This document shows, piece after piece, positions 1 through 5,722 of a DNA stretch of 6,714 bases; the first letter of the stretch is position 1; each line of letters begins with the position of its first letter. The position numbers were made by a program, and so were the translations under genes. Origin of the DNA: Chloroflexota bacterium (lineage in GTDB: Bacteria > Chloroflexota > Dehalococcoidia > Lucifugimonadales > Lucifugimonadaceae); contig JACQUF010000043.1 of the NCBI GenBank assembly GCA_016210435.1, positions 1 through 6,714 on the forward strand, given 5' to 3'. The notes beneath the pieces are model-generated. The model was not told the origin of the DNA and searched no databases. It saw only the letters and a program-made list of their open reading frames with translations.

Positions 1-872
1 CCGCCGCGCACCTCCGCGGCCTTGCGGTAGATGTCGACTCCGACGGCCCGCGAGCCGGTAAAGGCGACGAATCGCACCCGGGGGTTCGTCACCAAAGCAT
101 CGCCCGCTTGCGAACCGCTGCCTGTAAGGAGATTGAGAACCCCCGGGGGGAGTCCCGCTTCCTCCATCAGCCTGAAGAACTGCAGCGCGATGGCCGGGGC
201 GTCGCTGGACGGCTTCAGGACGACCGTGTTGCCAGCCACGATGGCGGCCGATGCCATGCCGGTTGTGATAGCCAACGGAAAGTTCCAGGGTGGGATTACC
301 GCTCCAACACCCAGTGGCAGGTACAAAAGCGCGCTGCGTTCTCCGACGAGCTGTTCAACCGATTGAGGCCCGTCCAGCCGGAGCATCTCGCGAGCATAGA
401 ATTCGAGGAAATCAACTGCTTCGGCTGTATCCGCATCCGCCTCGGTCCAGGTCTTGCCGACTTCGAGCACCATCCAGGCCGAAAACATGTGCCTCCGCTC
501 GCGCATGAGCCGCGCGGCCTCGATGAGGCATGCGGCGCGCTCGGCGGCAGATTTCTCACTCCACAAGGCGAATGCCTTGCTTGCCTGTTCGACTGCGATC
601 TCCGCTTCTATCGCAGACGCAGCCTGGAACTTCCCGATGACCTCTGACGGCTTCGCAGGATTCCGGGACTCGAACGACGAAGCTGCCCGCATCTCGTCTC
701 CACCAATGATCAACGGGTATTCCCTGCCCAGCTGGCCGCGCACGAGTTCGATCGCCTTTGCGAAGGCCTCACGGTTTTTTTCGACCGCGAAGTCGGTCGG
801 GGGCGTGTTCTTGAACGGGGGGAGGGAATCGAGCGAGATCGCTGGCCTGCCGGGCGACGCCTTCAGGTTCAT
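1..872 (-). CDS. pruA: L-glutamate gamma-semialdehyde dehydrogenase (1-pyrroline-5-carboxylate dehydrogenase), N-terminal part, truncated by window edge
   Basis: Partial gene: 290 codons are visible and the C-terminal part lies beyond the left edge. The family oxidises glutamate-5-semialdehyde (from pyrroline-5-carboxylate) to glutamate with NAD+, the second step of proline catabolism, in the cytosol. Seen directly: an N-terminal RocA-type signature at residues 18-60 (LPPFKNTPPTDF, then REYPLIIGG), EVGKTW at 137-142, EADADTAEAVDF at 144-155, the aldehyde dehydrogenase motif PPWNFP at 194-199, the NAD-binding lysine in VLKPS at 218-222, and FTGSRAVG at 271-278. The catalytic Glu and Cys of the family are outside the window. 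The start is the ATG at 872, preceded by GGAGGT with a 5-base gap. No proline dehydrogenase domain precedes it, so this is the stand-alone RocA/monofunctional PruA form, not a PutA fusion. It is transcribed divergently from the kinase-ATPase gene. Family assignment is firm; exact substrate is inferred from the RocA-like N-terminus. Confidence 0.9.
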   Translation of the reverse strand, partial: MNLKASPGRPAISLDSLPPFKNTPPTDFAVEKNREAFAKAIELVRGQLGREYPLIIGGDEMRAASSFESRNPAKPSEVIGKFQAASAIEAEIAVEQASKAFALWSEKSAAERAACLIEAARLMRERRHMFSAWMVLEVGKTWTEADADTAEAVDFLEFYAREMLRLDGPQSVEQLVGERSALLYLPLGVGAVIPPWNFPLAITTGMASAAIVAGNTVVLKPSSDAPAIALQFFRLMEEAGLPPGVLNLLTGSGSQAGDALVTNPRVRFVAFTGSRAVGVDIYRKAAEVRG

Positions 873-877
873 GGCAT

Positions 878-883
878 ACCTCC
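878..883 (-). promoter_or_regulatory. Ribosome binding site of the aldehyde dehydrogenase gene
   Basis: Minus-strand GGAGGT, a perfect Shine-Dalgarno core, lies five bases before the ATG at 872. A second ATG at 877 is out of frame and meets TGA after one further codon, so the site fixes the start at 872. Confidence 0.75.
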
Positions 884-957
884 GGTGCAAGGTGGCATTT
901 GCGACGAGGCGAATGGGCGGTTACCTACGAGCATACCGCCAGGTGCGCCGGCCGTGT

Positions 958-966
958 TGCTACGCT
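958..966 (+). promoter_or_regulatory. Possible extended -10 promoter of the APH/ATPase gene, giving a near-leaderless mRNA
   Basis: TGCTACGCT fits the extended -10 pattern TGnTAnnnT. It ends seven bases before the ATG at 974, which would place transcription start on or next to the start codon. No Shine-Dalgarno sequence is seen before that ATG, which agrees with a leaderless transcript. No good -35 box is visible, as is common for extended -10 promoters. The 101-bp spacer (873-973) must also hold the promoter of the divergent aldehyde dehydrogenase gene, for which I see only a weak TATGCT-type box on the minus strand. The match is short and could be chance. Confidence 0.35.
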
Positions 967-973
967 AGGGCCG

Positions 974-2617
974 ATGGCAACGTCATCGCCCGATCGGGAC
1001 CCCGGGCGGCGCAGCGCGCTCCTCGCGGCCCTGCGCAGGCAGGACGCCTATCCGCACCCGGTCCGCGAGCCGGTCCGTGTAATCGAAACCCACGTCTCTG
1101 ACCTCTTCCTCACCGGTGACTTCGTTTACAAGCTGAAGAAGCCGGTCGACGTCGGGTTTCTCGACTTCACTACTCTGGAAAAGCGCAGGCATTTCACGTT
1201 CCGGGAGCTCGATCTGAATCGGCGACTCTCGCCCGAGGTGTACCTGGGAGTCGTTGAGGTCAGACGAGATCCGTCAGGACGCTTCTCTATTGACGGACCC
1301 GGCGAGATCGAAGAGTACGCGCTCAAGATGCGCGAGCTCCCGGATGAATCATCGCTCAAGAGCCTGATTCAGGCCGGAAAGGCCGGGCTTGCCGAAATCG
1401 AAGCGATTGCCAGGTTCCTCGCGAGGTTTCACGGTTCGGCTGCGGCCGCGGAGCCCGCAACCTCGTGCGGGGAGCTCGAAACGATCCGGCGGCAGGTTCT
1501 CGATAACCTGACCGTCGCGGGCCGCTGGAGCAAGAAGCTCGGCCTGAGCGATCGCCTGGCTGAGATCTCCGCGTACTCCCGCGCCTTTCTGGCCGCACGC
1601 GCCGATCGATTCCCGGTCCGCAAGTCCGAGGGCTGGGTCCGGGACTGCCACGGCGATCTTCACACGGCGAACATCTTCCTCGAGCCCCCGGAAAACGCTC
1701 GGGACGCCGCACGGTCGATCCGGGTGATCGATCGCATCGAATTCAGCGACCTGTTCCGGTTCATTGACGTCGCTTCTGACCTTGCGTTTCTTTCCATGGA
1801 CCTCAGGTTCCTCGACCGGCCTGAGCTTGCCAGAGCCCTCGTCGACGCATACACCGCCGTACTCAGGGAAGGCCGTGTTGCGGACATGCTGCCCTTCTAC
1901 GAGACCTACCGTGCGATGGTCCGATGCAAGGTCAATCTCCTCCTGCTCGAGGAACTGGGCGGGCGGCCGGACCGCCTGGCAGAACGCCCCGAGGCTAACC
2001 TGGCTGCCAGCTACGCAAGTCTGGCGGCCTCGATCGTGGTGTCGCAACGGCCGCGGGCCCTCTATGTCATGACCGGGGTCGTAGGCACAGGTAAGTCATC
2101 GGTCGCCCGCGAGCTGGCACGCCGGTGGAACACCGCGCACATCTCGTCCGACGTGGTGCGCAAGACGCTGTTCGGTCTCGACCCTCAAAAGCTAAGCAAC
2201 GCCGCTATACGCGAGCGGCTGTACTCGCCGGGGATGCATGCGCGGACCTACGGGGCGCTGCACAGCCTGGCGGAAGCAGAGCTTTCAGACGGGCGATCGG
2301 TGATACTCGACGCCTCGTTCCTGAAGAGGGATCACCGCAAGCGCGCGGGCGAAATCGCCCGGGAACATGGGGTGCAGTTCCTGATCCTTGAGTGCCGGTG
2401 TCCGGAGAAGGTTGCGCGTGAACGGCTTGAACGAAGGTACGCGTCCAGAACTTCAGAATCCGATGCCGGCCCGGAACTCCTCGGGTGGCAACTCTCTCAG
2501 CGTGAGCAGGTCAGCCCTTATGAGGCAGACGGCCATATCTCGATAGACACATCAGGAAACCCGGACGACTACATCGCGCAGGCCCAGGCCGGAGTCTGGC
2601 GGGTGCTGCTCAGATAA
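974..2617 (+). CDS. Bifunctional aminoglycoside-phosphotransferase-like kinase / P-loop ATP-binding protein
   Basis: A 547-residue two-domain protein, probably cytosolic. The N-terminal half resembles the APH/protein-kinase fold: GDFVYKLKKPV (about residues 47-57) holds candidate ATP-binding lysines, DCHGDLHTANIFL with H226 and N233 is the catalytic loop, and VIDRIEF carries the metal-binding Asp. The C-terminal half starts with the Walker A motif GVVGTGKSS (368-376, K374), followed by SSDVVRKTLFGL, a pattern of zeta-toxin/gluconokinase-like small P-loop kinases, and a Walker B-like VILDAS. This fused architecture is a known widespread family whose substrate has not been established; there is no reason to call it an antibiotic resistance gene. 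The ATG at 974 was chosen because homology begins soon after it. An in-frame ATG at 899 would add 26 residues that cross the probable promoter. The 3' end overlaps the convergent DUF5343-like gene by eight bases. Confidence 0.85.
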   Translation: MATSSPDRDPGRRSALLAALRRQDAYPHPVREPVRVIETHVSDLFLTGDFVYKLKKPVDVGFLDFTTLEKRRHFTFRELDLNRRLSPEVYLGVVEVRRDPSGRFSIDGPGEIEEYALKMRELPDESSLKSLIQAGKAGLAEIEAIARFLARFHGSAAAAEPATSCGELETIRRQVLDNLTVAGRWSKKLGLSDRLAEISAYSRAFLAARADRFPVRKSEGWVRDCHGDLHTANIFLEPPENARDAARSIRVIDRIEFSDLFRFIDVASDLAFLSMDLRFLDRPELARALVDAYTAVLREGRVADMLPFYETYRAMVRCKVNLLLLEELGGRPDRLAERPEANLAASYASLAASIVVSQRPRALYVMTGVVGTGKSSVARELARRWNTAHISSDVVRKTLFGLDPQKLSNAAIRERLYSPGMHARTYGALHSLAEAELSDGRSVILDASFLKRDHRKRAGEIAREHGVQFLILECRCPEKVARERLERRYASRTSESDAGPELLGWQLSQREQVSPYEADGHISIDTSGNPDDYIAQAQAGVWRVLLR

Positions 2618-3344
2618 CGGAGAGGGCCTGCCCCCGCACCTCCAGGCCGCGCATATCCTCGTACAGCCTTGTGATGCCCTCGAACCACTTCTCCTGGACC
2701 GCGGGCGCCCATCCGGGATCGAACTGAGGATACTTGTCGAGGAACATCGAGGCGATCGACCGCTGATGGTCGGCTAGCCCCGGCGAGGGCCTTCCATGCA
2801 CTGACGCCGCGGCCTGGGCGGTCGCTTTCGGCCTGGGTGCGGCCTGCCGTCTGGCGCCGCGGCGCCGGTCAAGTACGTACGGCGACAGTTCGATCCCGGC
2901 ATCCAGCGCGGCCTGCACAAAGAAACGCTCGCACTTGGCGAGCACGGCCTCGTTCGTGCCGAACATCCTGAATACATCCCGGAACTGTGATTTGGTAGCG
3001 CGGGGCAGGTCGAGGTTCATCACCGGCCCGTAATGCCGCTCAAGGATCGATCTGAGGATCCTGCGCCTGGGGTCGCCGTCGAGCTTTACCAACCGCTCCA
3101 GGTCCGCGGAGGGGCGGCCTTCCTGGTTCACAAGCCCGAGGACCTTGAGCGCAGTCATCAGCTGAATGCCGTTCGAGCCCGATACCCGTTCTCCCCAGAC
3201 GCTGCGATCGATCCGTGCCGGGATTCCCTCCTTCAAGAGGATCTCAAGGAAGTTGCGGAACGTCCGGTACGGGACATAAGGCGGAATTACGGAAGTTCTT
3301 TCGGGCAACTTTCCCCATCCGGGGTATCGATGGCCGAATGCCAT
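2610..3344 (-). CDS. DUF5343-like protein with C-terminal FDPxW motif region
   Basis: A 244-residue protein of unknown function, recognised by pattern as DUF5343-like. Residues about 20-150 form a compact helical, probably winged-helix-like region: PPYVPYRTFRNFLE at 21-34, a turn with SGSNG at 55-59, LKVLGLV at 66-72, and the RMFGTNEAVLAKCERFF segment near 126-142. An Arg/Ala/Pro-rich linker follows (about 159-190), then a separate C-terminal motif with DKYPQFDPGW at 203-212 and EKWFEGITRL at 218-227. No signal peptide or membrane segment is seen. The ATG at 3344 lacks a Shine-Dalgarno sequence. A TTG at 3308, preceded by a GGGGAAAG stretch, is an alternative start that would leave the conserved region intact. 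It is divergent from the ParB gene and convergent with the APH/ATPase gene. DUF5343 proteins have no established activity; a DNA-binding or regulatory role is only inferred from the fold-like pattern and the repeat-rich upstream region. Confidence 0.7.
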   Translation of the reverse strand: MAFGHRYPGWGKLPERTSVIPPYVPYRTFRNFLEILLKEGIPARIDRSVWGERVSGSNGIQLMTALKVLGLVNQEGRPSADLERLVKLDGDPRRRILRSILERHYGPVMNLDLPRATKSQFRDVFRMFGTNEAVLAKCERFFVQAALDAGIELSPYVLDRRRGARRQAAPRPKATAQAAASVHGRPSPGLADHQRSIASMFLDKYPQFDPGWAPAVQEKWFEGITRLYEDMRGLEVRGQALSVI

Positions 3345-3348
3345 CTAT
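3326..3348. repeat. Imperfect inverted repeat across the DUF5343-like start codon
   Basis: GATGGC (3329-3334) and GCCATC (3340-3345) form a perfect 6-bp inverted repeat around CGAAT. After one mismatch the arms gain two more pairs (AT at each end). The repeat covers the minus-strand ATG at 3344-3342. It could be an operator half-site pair or an mRNA hairpin limiting initiation at that ATG. Function is inferred. Confidence 0.45.
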
Positions 3349-3372
3349 CGGATACGGATAGGGCACTCTATC
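3345..3372. promoter_or_regulatory. Phased CTATC/GATAG motif cluster, possible operator
   Basis: Three copies of a five-base motif occur in 28 bp: CTATC at 3345-3349, its complement GATAG at 3357-3361, and CTATC at 3368-3372, with starts 12 and 11 bp apart, close to one helical turn. The last two belong to a 6-bp inverted repeat, GGATAG/CTATCC (3356-3361 and 3368-3373), with a 6-base loop. A tandem CGGATA pair lies at 3349-3360. The cluster overlaps the -10 box and predicted start point of the minus-strand promoter, so a bound protein would probably block DUF5343 transcription. The repeats are seen directly; operator function is inference. Confidence 0.4.
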
Positions 3373-3393
3373 CCAGTCTAATTCCCCGCACAA
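3365..3393 (-). promoter_or_regulatory. Candidate sigma-70-type promoter for the DUF5343-like gene
   Basis: On the minus strand, TTGTGC (3393-3388) and TAGAGT (3370-3365) are separated by exactly 17 bases. The -35 box matches TTGACA at three positions and the -10 box matches TATAAT at four. The expected start point near 3358 leaves about 13 bases before the ATG at 3344. The spacing is ideal but the boxes are only moderate matches. Confidence 0.4.
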
Positions 3394-3413
3394 GCCCGGA
3401 ACGGAATGACCGT

Positions 3414-3430
3414 GGACAGTCCGGGACAGT
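3414..3430 (+). repeat. Direct repeat GGACAGT, 10-bp period
   Basis: GGACAGT occurs at 3414-3420 and again at 3424-3430, so the copies face the same side of the helix. They lie about 115 bp before the ParB start, in the spacer shared with the DUF5343-like gene. This spacing suits two adjacent protein contacts, for example a regulator or ParB itself. I do not recognise the site as a known motif. Confidence 0.4.
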
Positions 3431-3523
3431 TTTTGGTTATGCCCTGCGGAATTGAAAAGAATGTGGCTCAACTTGCGGCGGGAACCAGATACCCAGGCCG
3501 GGCGAGGACGACGCCGCAGCCAG

Positions 3524-3533
3524 AAGGGGAGGG
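3524..3533 (+). promoter_or_regulatory. Ribosome binding site that sets the ParB start
   Basis: AAGGGGAGGG ends eight bases before the ATG at 3542. It favours that ATG over the in-frame TTG at 3452, which has no Shine-Dalgarno sequence and would add 30 residues of low-similarity basic sequence. Confidence 0.65.
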
Positions 3534-3541
3534 CCACCACG

Positions 3542-4465
3542 ATGATCGTCACAATCGAAAGTGTCTTGCCGGATCCGGATCGGCTCGGCCGCCCGCTCGA
3601 CGAAAAGTCGATCGAGGACATCAAGAGGAATGGCGCTGCGATCGGAGTCCAGCCGCTCGTGGTGCGGCCCGCGCAGGACGTGCCGGGCCGGTTCACGATC
3701 GTTGTCGGCGAACGCCAATGGCAACTCGCCCGGGCATCAGGCCAGATGGAAATTGACGTCACCCTGCAGGAGCACCTGACCGAGCAGGAGATCAGCGAGC
3801 TCCAGTTGAGCGAGTGCTATCACCACGAGAACCTTCCGCCAATGTCGATGGGCAGGGCCTTTTTGCGCCATCGTGAGCGTTTCGGCGTAAGCCAGCAGGA
3901 GCTGGCACGGCGGACCGGCATCACCCCGGGCACGATCCATCATTATGAAAGCCTGGTGCGGAGCCTCGCCCCGGACCTCGCCGAGAAAGTGGAAAAGGGC
4001 CAGCTCACCTTCAAAGAGGCACGCAGCATCGCCGACATATCCGACCACGAACGGCAACGCGAGATAGCGGAGCCGTTCGTGACCGGGCGGCTGAGTTCCG
4101 TCTACGTCGAGAAAGTGGTCGGTTATGCGAAGAAGGCGCCTACCAAGCCGATCCAGGAGGTCCTGGAGGACGTGCTCCGCGGGACCAAGGCGGCGGCGAA
4201 AGTAAAGAAGGGACCAGACCCGGTCCCGCGAGCAGGAGTGGACCTGACAAAGCTGGAGATCGCGGTGCTCGAAGTTGCCGGCCTGCTCGATGCCGTCCAG
4301 CTGCAGACGATTCCCGAATACCGGCGCCTGAAGCTCATGAGCACGCTACGGATCCTCGAAGTCAAATCAAAGGCCGCGTTGAGTTTCCTCAGCGGCGGAC
4401 ATTCGAGAGAGATGACGATGCCGCGCCCGCTGCTGCGAATCGGGGAGGGAGCTCCCGCGAGGTAA
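3542..4465 (+). CDS. ParB/Spo0J-family DNA-binding protein, orphan, with altered nucleotide-binding motifs
   Basis: A 307-residue protein. The N-terminal ParB domain covers about residues 3-100: DEKSIEDIKRNG (20-31) then GVQPLVVRP (35-43), and the box II motif appears as GERQWQLA (56-63) where the family has GERRxRA. The third motif reads HHENLPP (94-100) where typical ParB has ENLQR. A helix-turn-helix follows (VSQQELARRTGITPGTIHHY, about 116-135), then the helical KVEKGQLTFKEARSI region usual after the ParB HTH. The C-terminal third is helical but unlike the standard dimerisation domain as far as I can tell. Chromosomal and plasmid ParB proteins bind parS, act as CTP-dependent clamps and work with ParA. 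No parA flanks this gene, so a regulator or nucleoid-associated role is also possible. The changed Arg residues make CTP clamp activity uncertain. The start at 3542 has a strong RBS. Family call is firm, role is not. Confidence 0.85.
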   Translation: MIVTIESVLPDPDRLGRPLDEKSIEDIKRNGAAIGVQPLVVRPAQDVPGRFTIVVGERQWQLARASGQMEIDVTLQEHLTEQEISELQLSECYHHENLPPMSMGRAFLRHRERFGVSQQELARRTGITPGTIHHYESLVRSLAPDLAEKVEKGQLTFKEARSIADISDHERQREIAEPFVTGRLSSVYVEKVVGYAKKAPTKPIQEVLEDVLRGTKAAAKVKKGPDPVPRAGVDLTKLEIAVLEVAGLLDAVQLQTIPEYRRLKLMSTLRILEVKSKAALSFLSGGHSREMTMPRPLLRIGEGAPAR

Positions 4466-4484
4466 AGCGCGCGCTCAGCGCGCT
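4466..4484 (+). terminator. Hairpin directly after the parB stop, possible terminator
   Basis: AGCGCGC (4466-4472) and GCGCGCT (4478-4484) form a perfect 7-bp GC-rich stem with a 5-base loop, immediately after the TAA at 4463-4465. No U-tract follows, so if it terminates transcription it is not a classical intrinsic terminator. It could instead protect the mRNA 3' end. Confidence 0.4.
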
Positions 4485-4501
4485 GACGACTCCCCTGTTA
4501 T

Positions 4502-4518
4502 TGACCTGCGTGACCTGC
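4502..4518 (+). repeat. Direct repeat TGACCTGC, 9-bp period
   Basis: TGACCTGC appears at 4502-4509 and 4511-4518 in the spacer before the Ldh2 gene. No promoter with good spacing could be built on the TTGACC at 4501. The rest of the 177-bp spacer (4466-4642) holds only the hairpin, a possible -10 element and the RBS. Two short copies may be chance. Confidence 0.3.
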
Positions 4519-4586
4519 AGCCCATCCGGACAATTCCGCCGGCCGCGGCGTCTCCTACGGCCTCAACGGTTAACGCAGAGAGGGCG

Positions 4587-4595
4587 TGGTAGGAT
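4587..4595 (+). promoter_or_regulatory. Possible extended -10 promoter of the Ldh2/PAL-like operon
   Basis: TGGTAGGAT fits TGnTAnnnT, with four of six bases of TATAAT in the -10 hexamer. Transcription would start near 4602, giving a leader of about 40 bases that contains the AGGAAGG ribosome binding site at 4625-4631. No clear -35 box is seen at the expected distance. Confidence 0.3.
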
Positions 4596-4642
4596 GCCGC
4601 GGCTTCGACCAATATCGGTATTTCAGGAAGGATGCCTGTCGA

Positions 4643-5722
4643 ATGCTCGAGAGATTTCTGGTATCTGAAAAGGACCGCGTGTACGTCAGGCAGGAGAAGA
4701 TGCGCGCGGCGACCGAGTCCATCTTCCTCAAGATGGGCCAGACCAAGGAAGACGCAGCCCTGTCCACTGACGTGCTGATGCTCTCCGATCTCCGGGGCGT
4801 CGAAACCCACGGCGTCTCCAACATGATGCGCGCGTACGTGAAGGCCTACAACGAAGGGTCAATGAACCCGCGTCCCAGGATGCGGGTCGTCAAGGAAACG
4901 AGCATCACCGCGTCGCTTGATCACGACCGCGGTCTGGGCCTCCACATGGCCCCGAAGTCGATGGAGATCGCCATCGAGAAGGCCGAGAAACACGGGATTG
5001 GCATGGTGGTCGCGAAGAACTGCCGCCACCTCGGAATGCTGGCCTACCACGCCATGATGCCGCTCAAGCTCGACATGGTAGGAGTGTGCATGACCGGCGG
5101 CGGGGGCTACGCAATGCTCCCGACTTTCGGCGCGGAGCCCCGCTTTGGCACCAACCCTCTCGCCTGGGCTGCCCCCGCACGGAATATGCCGCCGTTCGTG
5201 TTCGACGTCGCCACAACACAGGTCGCGGGGAACAAGATCCTGCTGGCAAAGCGCGTCGGAGCGATGATGGAGCCCGGCTGGGTGTCCCAGAAAGACGGCT
5301 CGCCGATCATGCAGGAAGTCCCGGTGCCCGATGAATATTACATGCTGCCGATCGGCGGGACGCGTGAGAACGGCTCACATAAGGGTTACGGCTTCGCCTG
5401 CATCGTGGACATCATGTCCAACATGCTGTCGGGTACCGGCGGAGGTTTCTTGAATCCGGCGACCAGCGGCCAGTACTTCGCGGCATACAAGATCTCTGCG
5501 TTCACGGACCTGGACCAGTACTACGAGAACATGGACAGATGGCTGGCGGGCCTGGCTTCGACGCCACCCGCTCCCGGGCACAAGCGGGTGGTGTACGCGG
5601 GCCTTCCGGAATCCGAGGAATACGAGAAGCGGATGCGCGACGGCATCCCCTATCACCATGAGGTCATTGATTGGTACAAGTCGATCGGCGCAGAGCTCGG
5701 GCTGAAATACGAACTGCCGTGA
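4643..5722 (+). CDS. Ldh2-family malate/L-lactate-type NAD(P)-dependent dehydrogenase
   Basis: A 359-residue protein of the Ldh_2/malate-lactate-ureidoglycolate dehydrogenase family, of usual length. These cytosolic enzymes reversibly oxidise 2-hydroxyacids such as malate, L-lactate, sulfolactate or ureidoglycolate with NAD(P)+, and lack a Rossmann fold. Seen: SDLRGVETHGV (48-58) with the catalytic His at 56, a NPRPRMRVV segment, NCRHLGMLAYHA (the substrate-site N..H.G pattern), FGTNPLAWAAP, DVATTQVAGNKILLAKRVG, and the C-terminal HKGYGF motif. The region just before HKGYGF reads PIGGTRENGS. The substrate cannot be told from sequence alone. The start at 4643 follows AGGAAGG (4625-4631, 11-base gap). 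An in-frame ATG at 4586 would cross the probable promoter. The stop overlaps the GTG of the PAL-like gene by four bases, so the two are translationally coupled. Confidence 0.88.
   Translation: MLERFLVSEKDRVYVRQEKMRAATESIFLKMGQTKEDAALSTDVLMLSDLRGVETHGVSNMMRAYVKAYNEGSMNPRPRMRVVKETSITASLDHDRGLGLHMAPKSMEIAIEKAEKHGIGMVVAKNCRHLGMLAYHAMMPLKLDMVGVCMTGGGGYAMLPTFGAEPRFGTNPLAWAAPARNMPPFVFDVATTQVAGNKILLAKRVGAMMEPGWVSQKDGSPIMQEVPVPDEYYMLPIGGTRENGSHKGYGFACIVDIMSNMLSGTGGGFLNPATSGQYFAAYKISAFTDLDQYYENMDRWLAGLASTPPAPGHKRVVYAGLPESEEYEKRMRDGIPYHHEVIDWYKSIGAELGLKYELP

Noticed and set aside
108..1101. Long plus-strand open frames opposite the aldehyde dehydrogenase gene
   Set aside because: They are antisense to a clearly recognisable RocA/PruA coding region, have no family resemblance, and are Arg/Ser/Ala-rich as expected from reading GC-rich coding DNA in the wrong frame.
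1349..2047. A 232-codon minus-strand open frame inside the APH/ATPase gene
   Set aside because: It lies wholly antisense to conserved kinase motifs, has no recognisable domain, and long open antisense frames are common at this GC content.
974..2617. Calling the APH-domain gene an aminoglycoside resistance determinant
   Set aside because: The fusion to a P-loop kinase domain marks a separate widespread family with no shown resistance role, and the setting has no mobile element.
2625..2648. GGCCTG/CAGGCC inverted repeat with a 12-base loop near the convergent 3' ends, as a terminator
   Set aside because: Only six stem pairs, a large loop, no U-tract on either strand, and it lies inside the coding 3' end of the DUF5343-like gene.
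3452..3541. TTG at 3452 as an earlier ParB start
   Set aside because: It has no ribosome binding site and adds 30 basic, unconserved residues, while the ATG at 3542 has a strong RBS and begins at the ParB domain.
4447..4456. Ten-base palindrome GGGAGCTCCC near the parB 3' end
   Set aside because: A single short palindrome within coding sequence, expected by chance at this composition.
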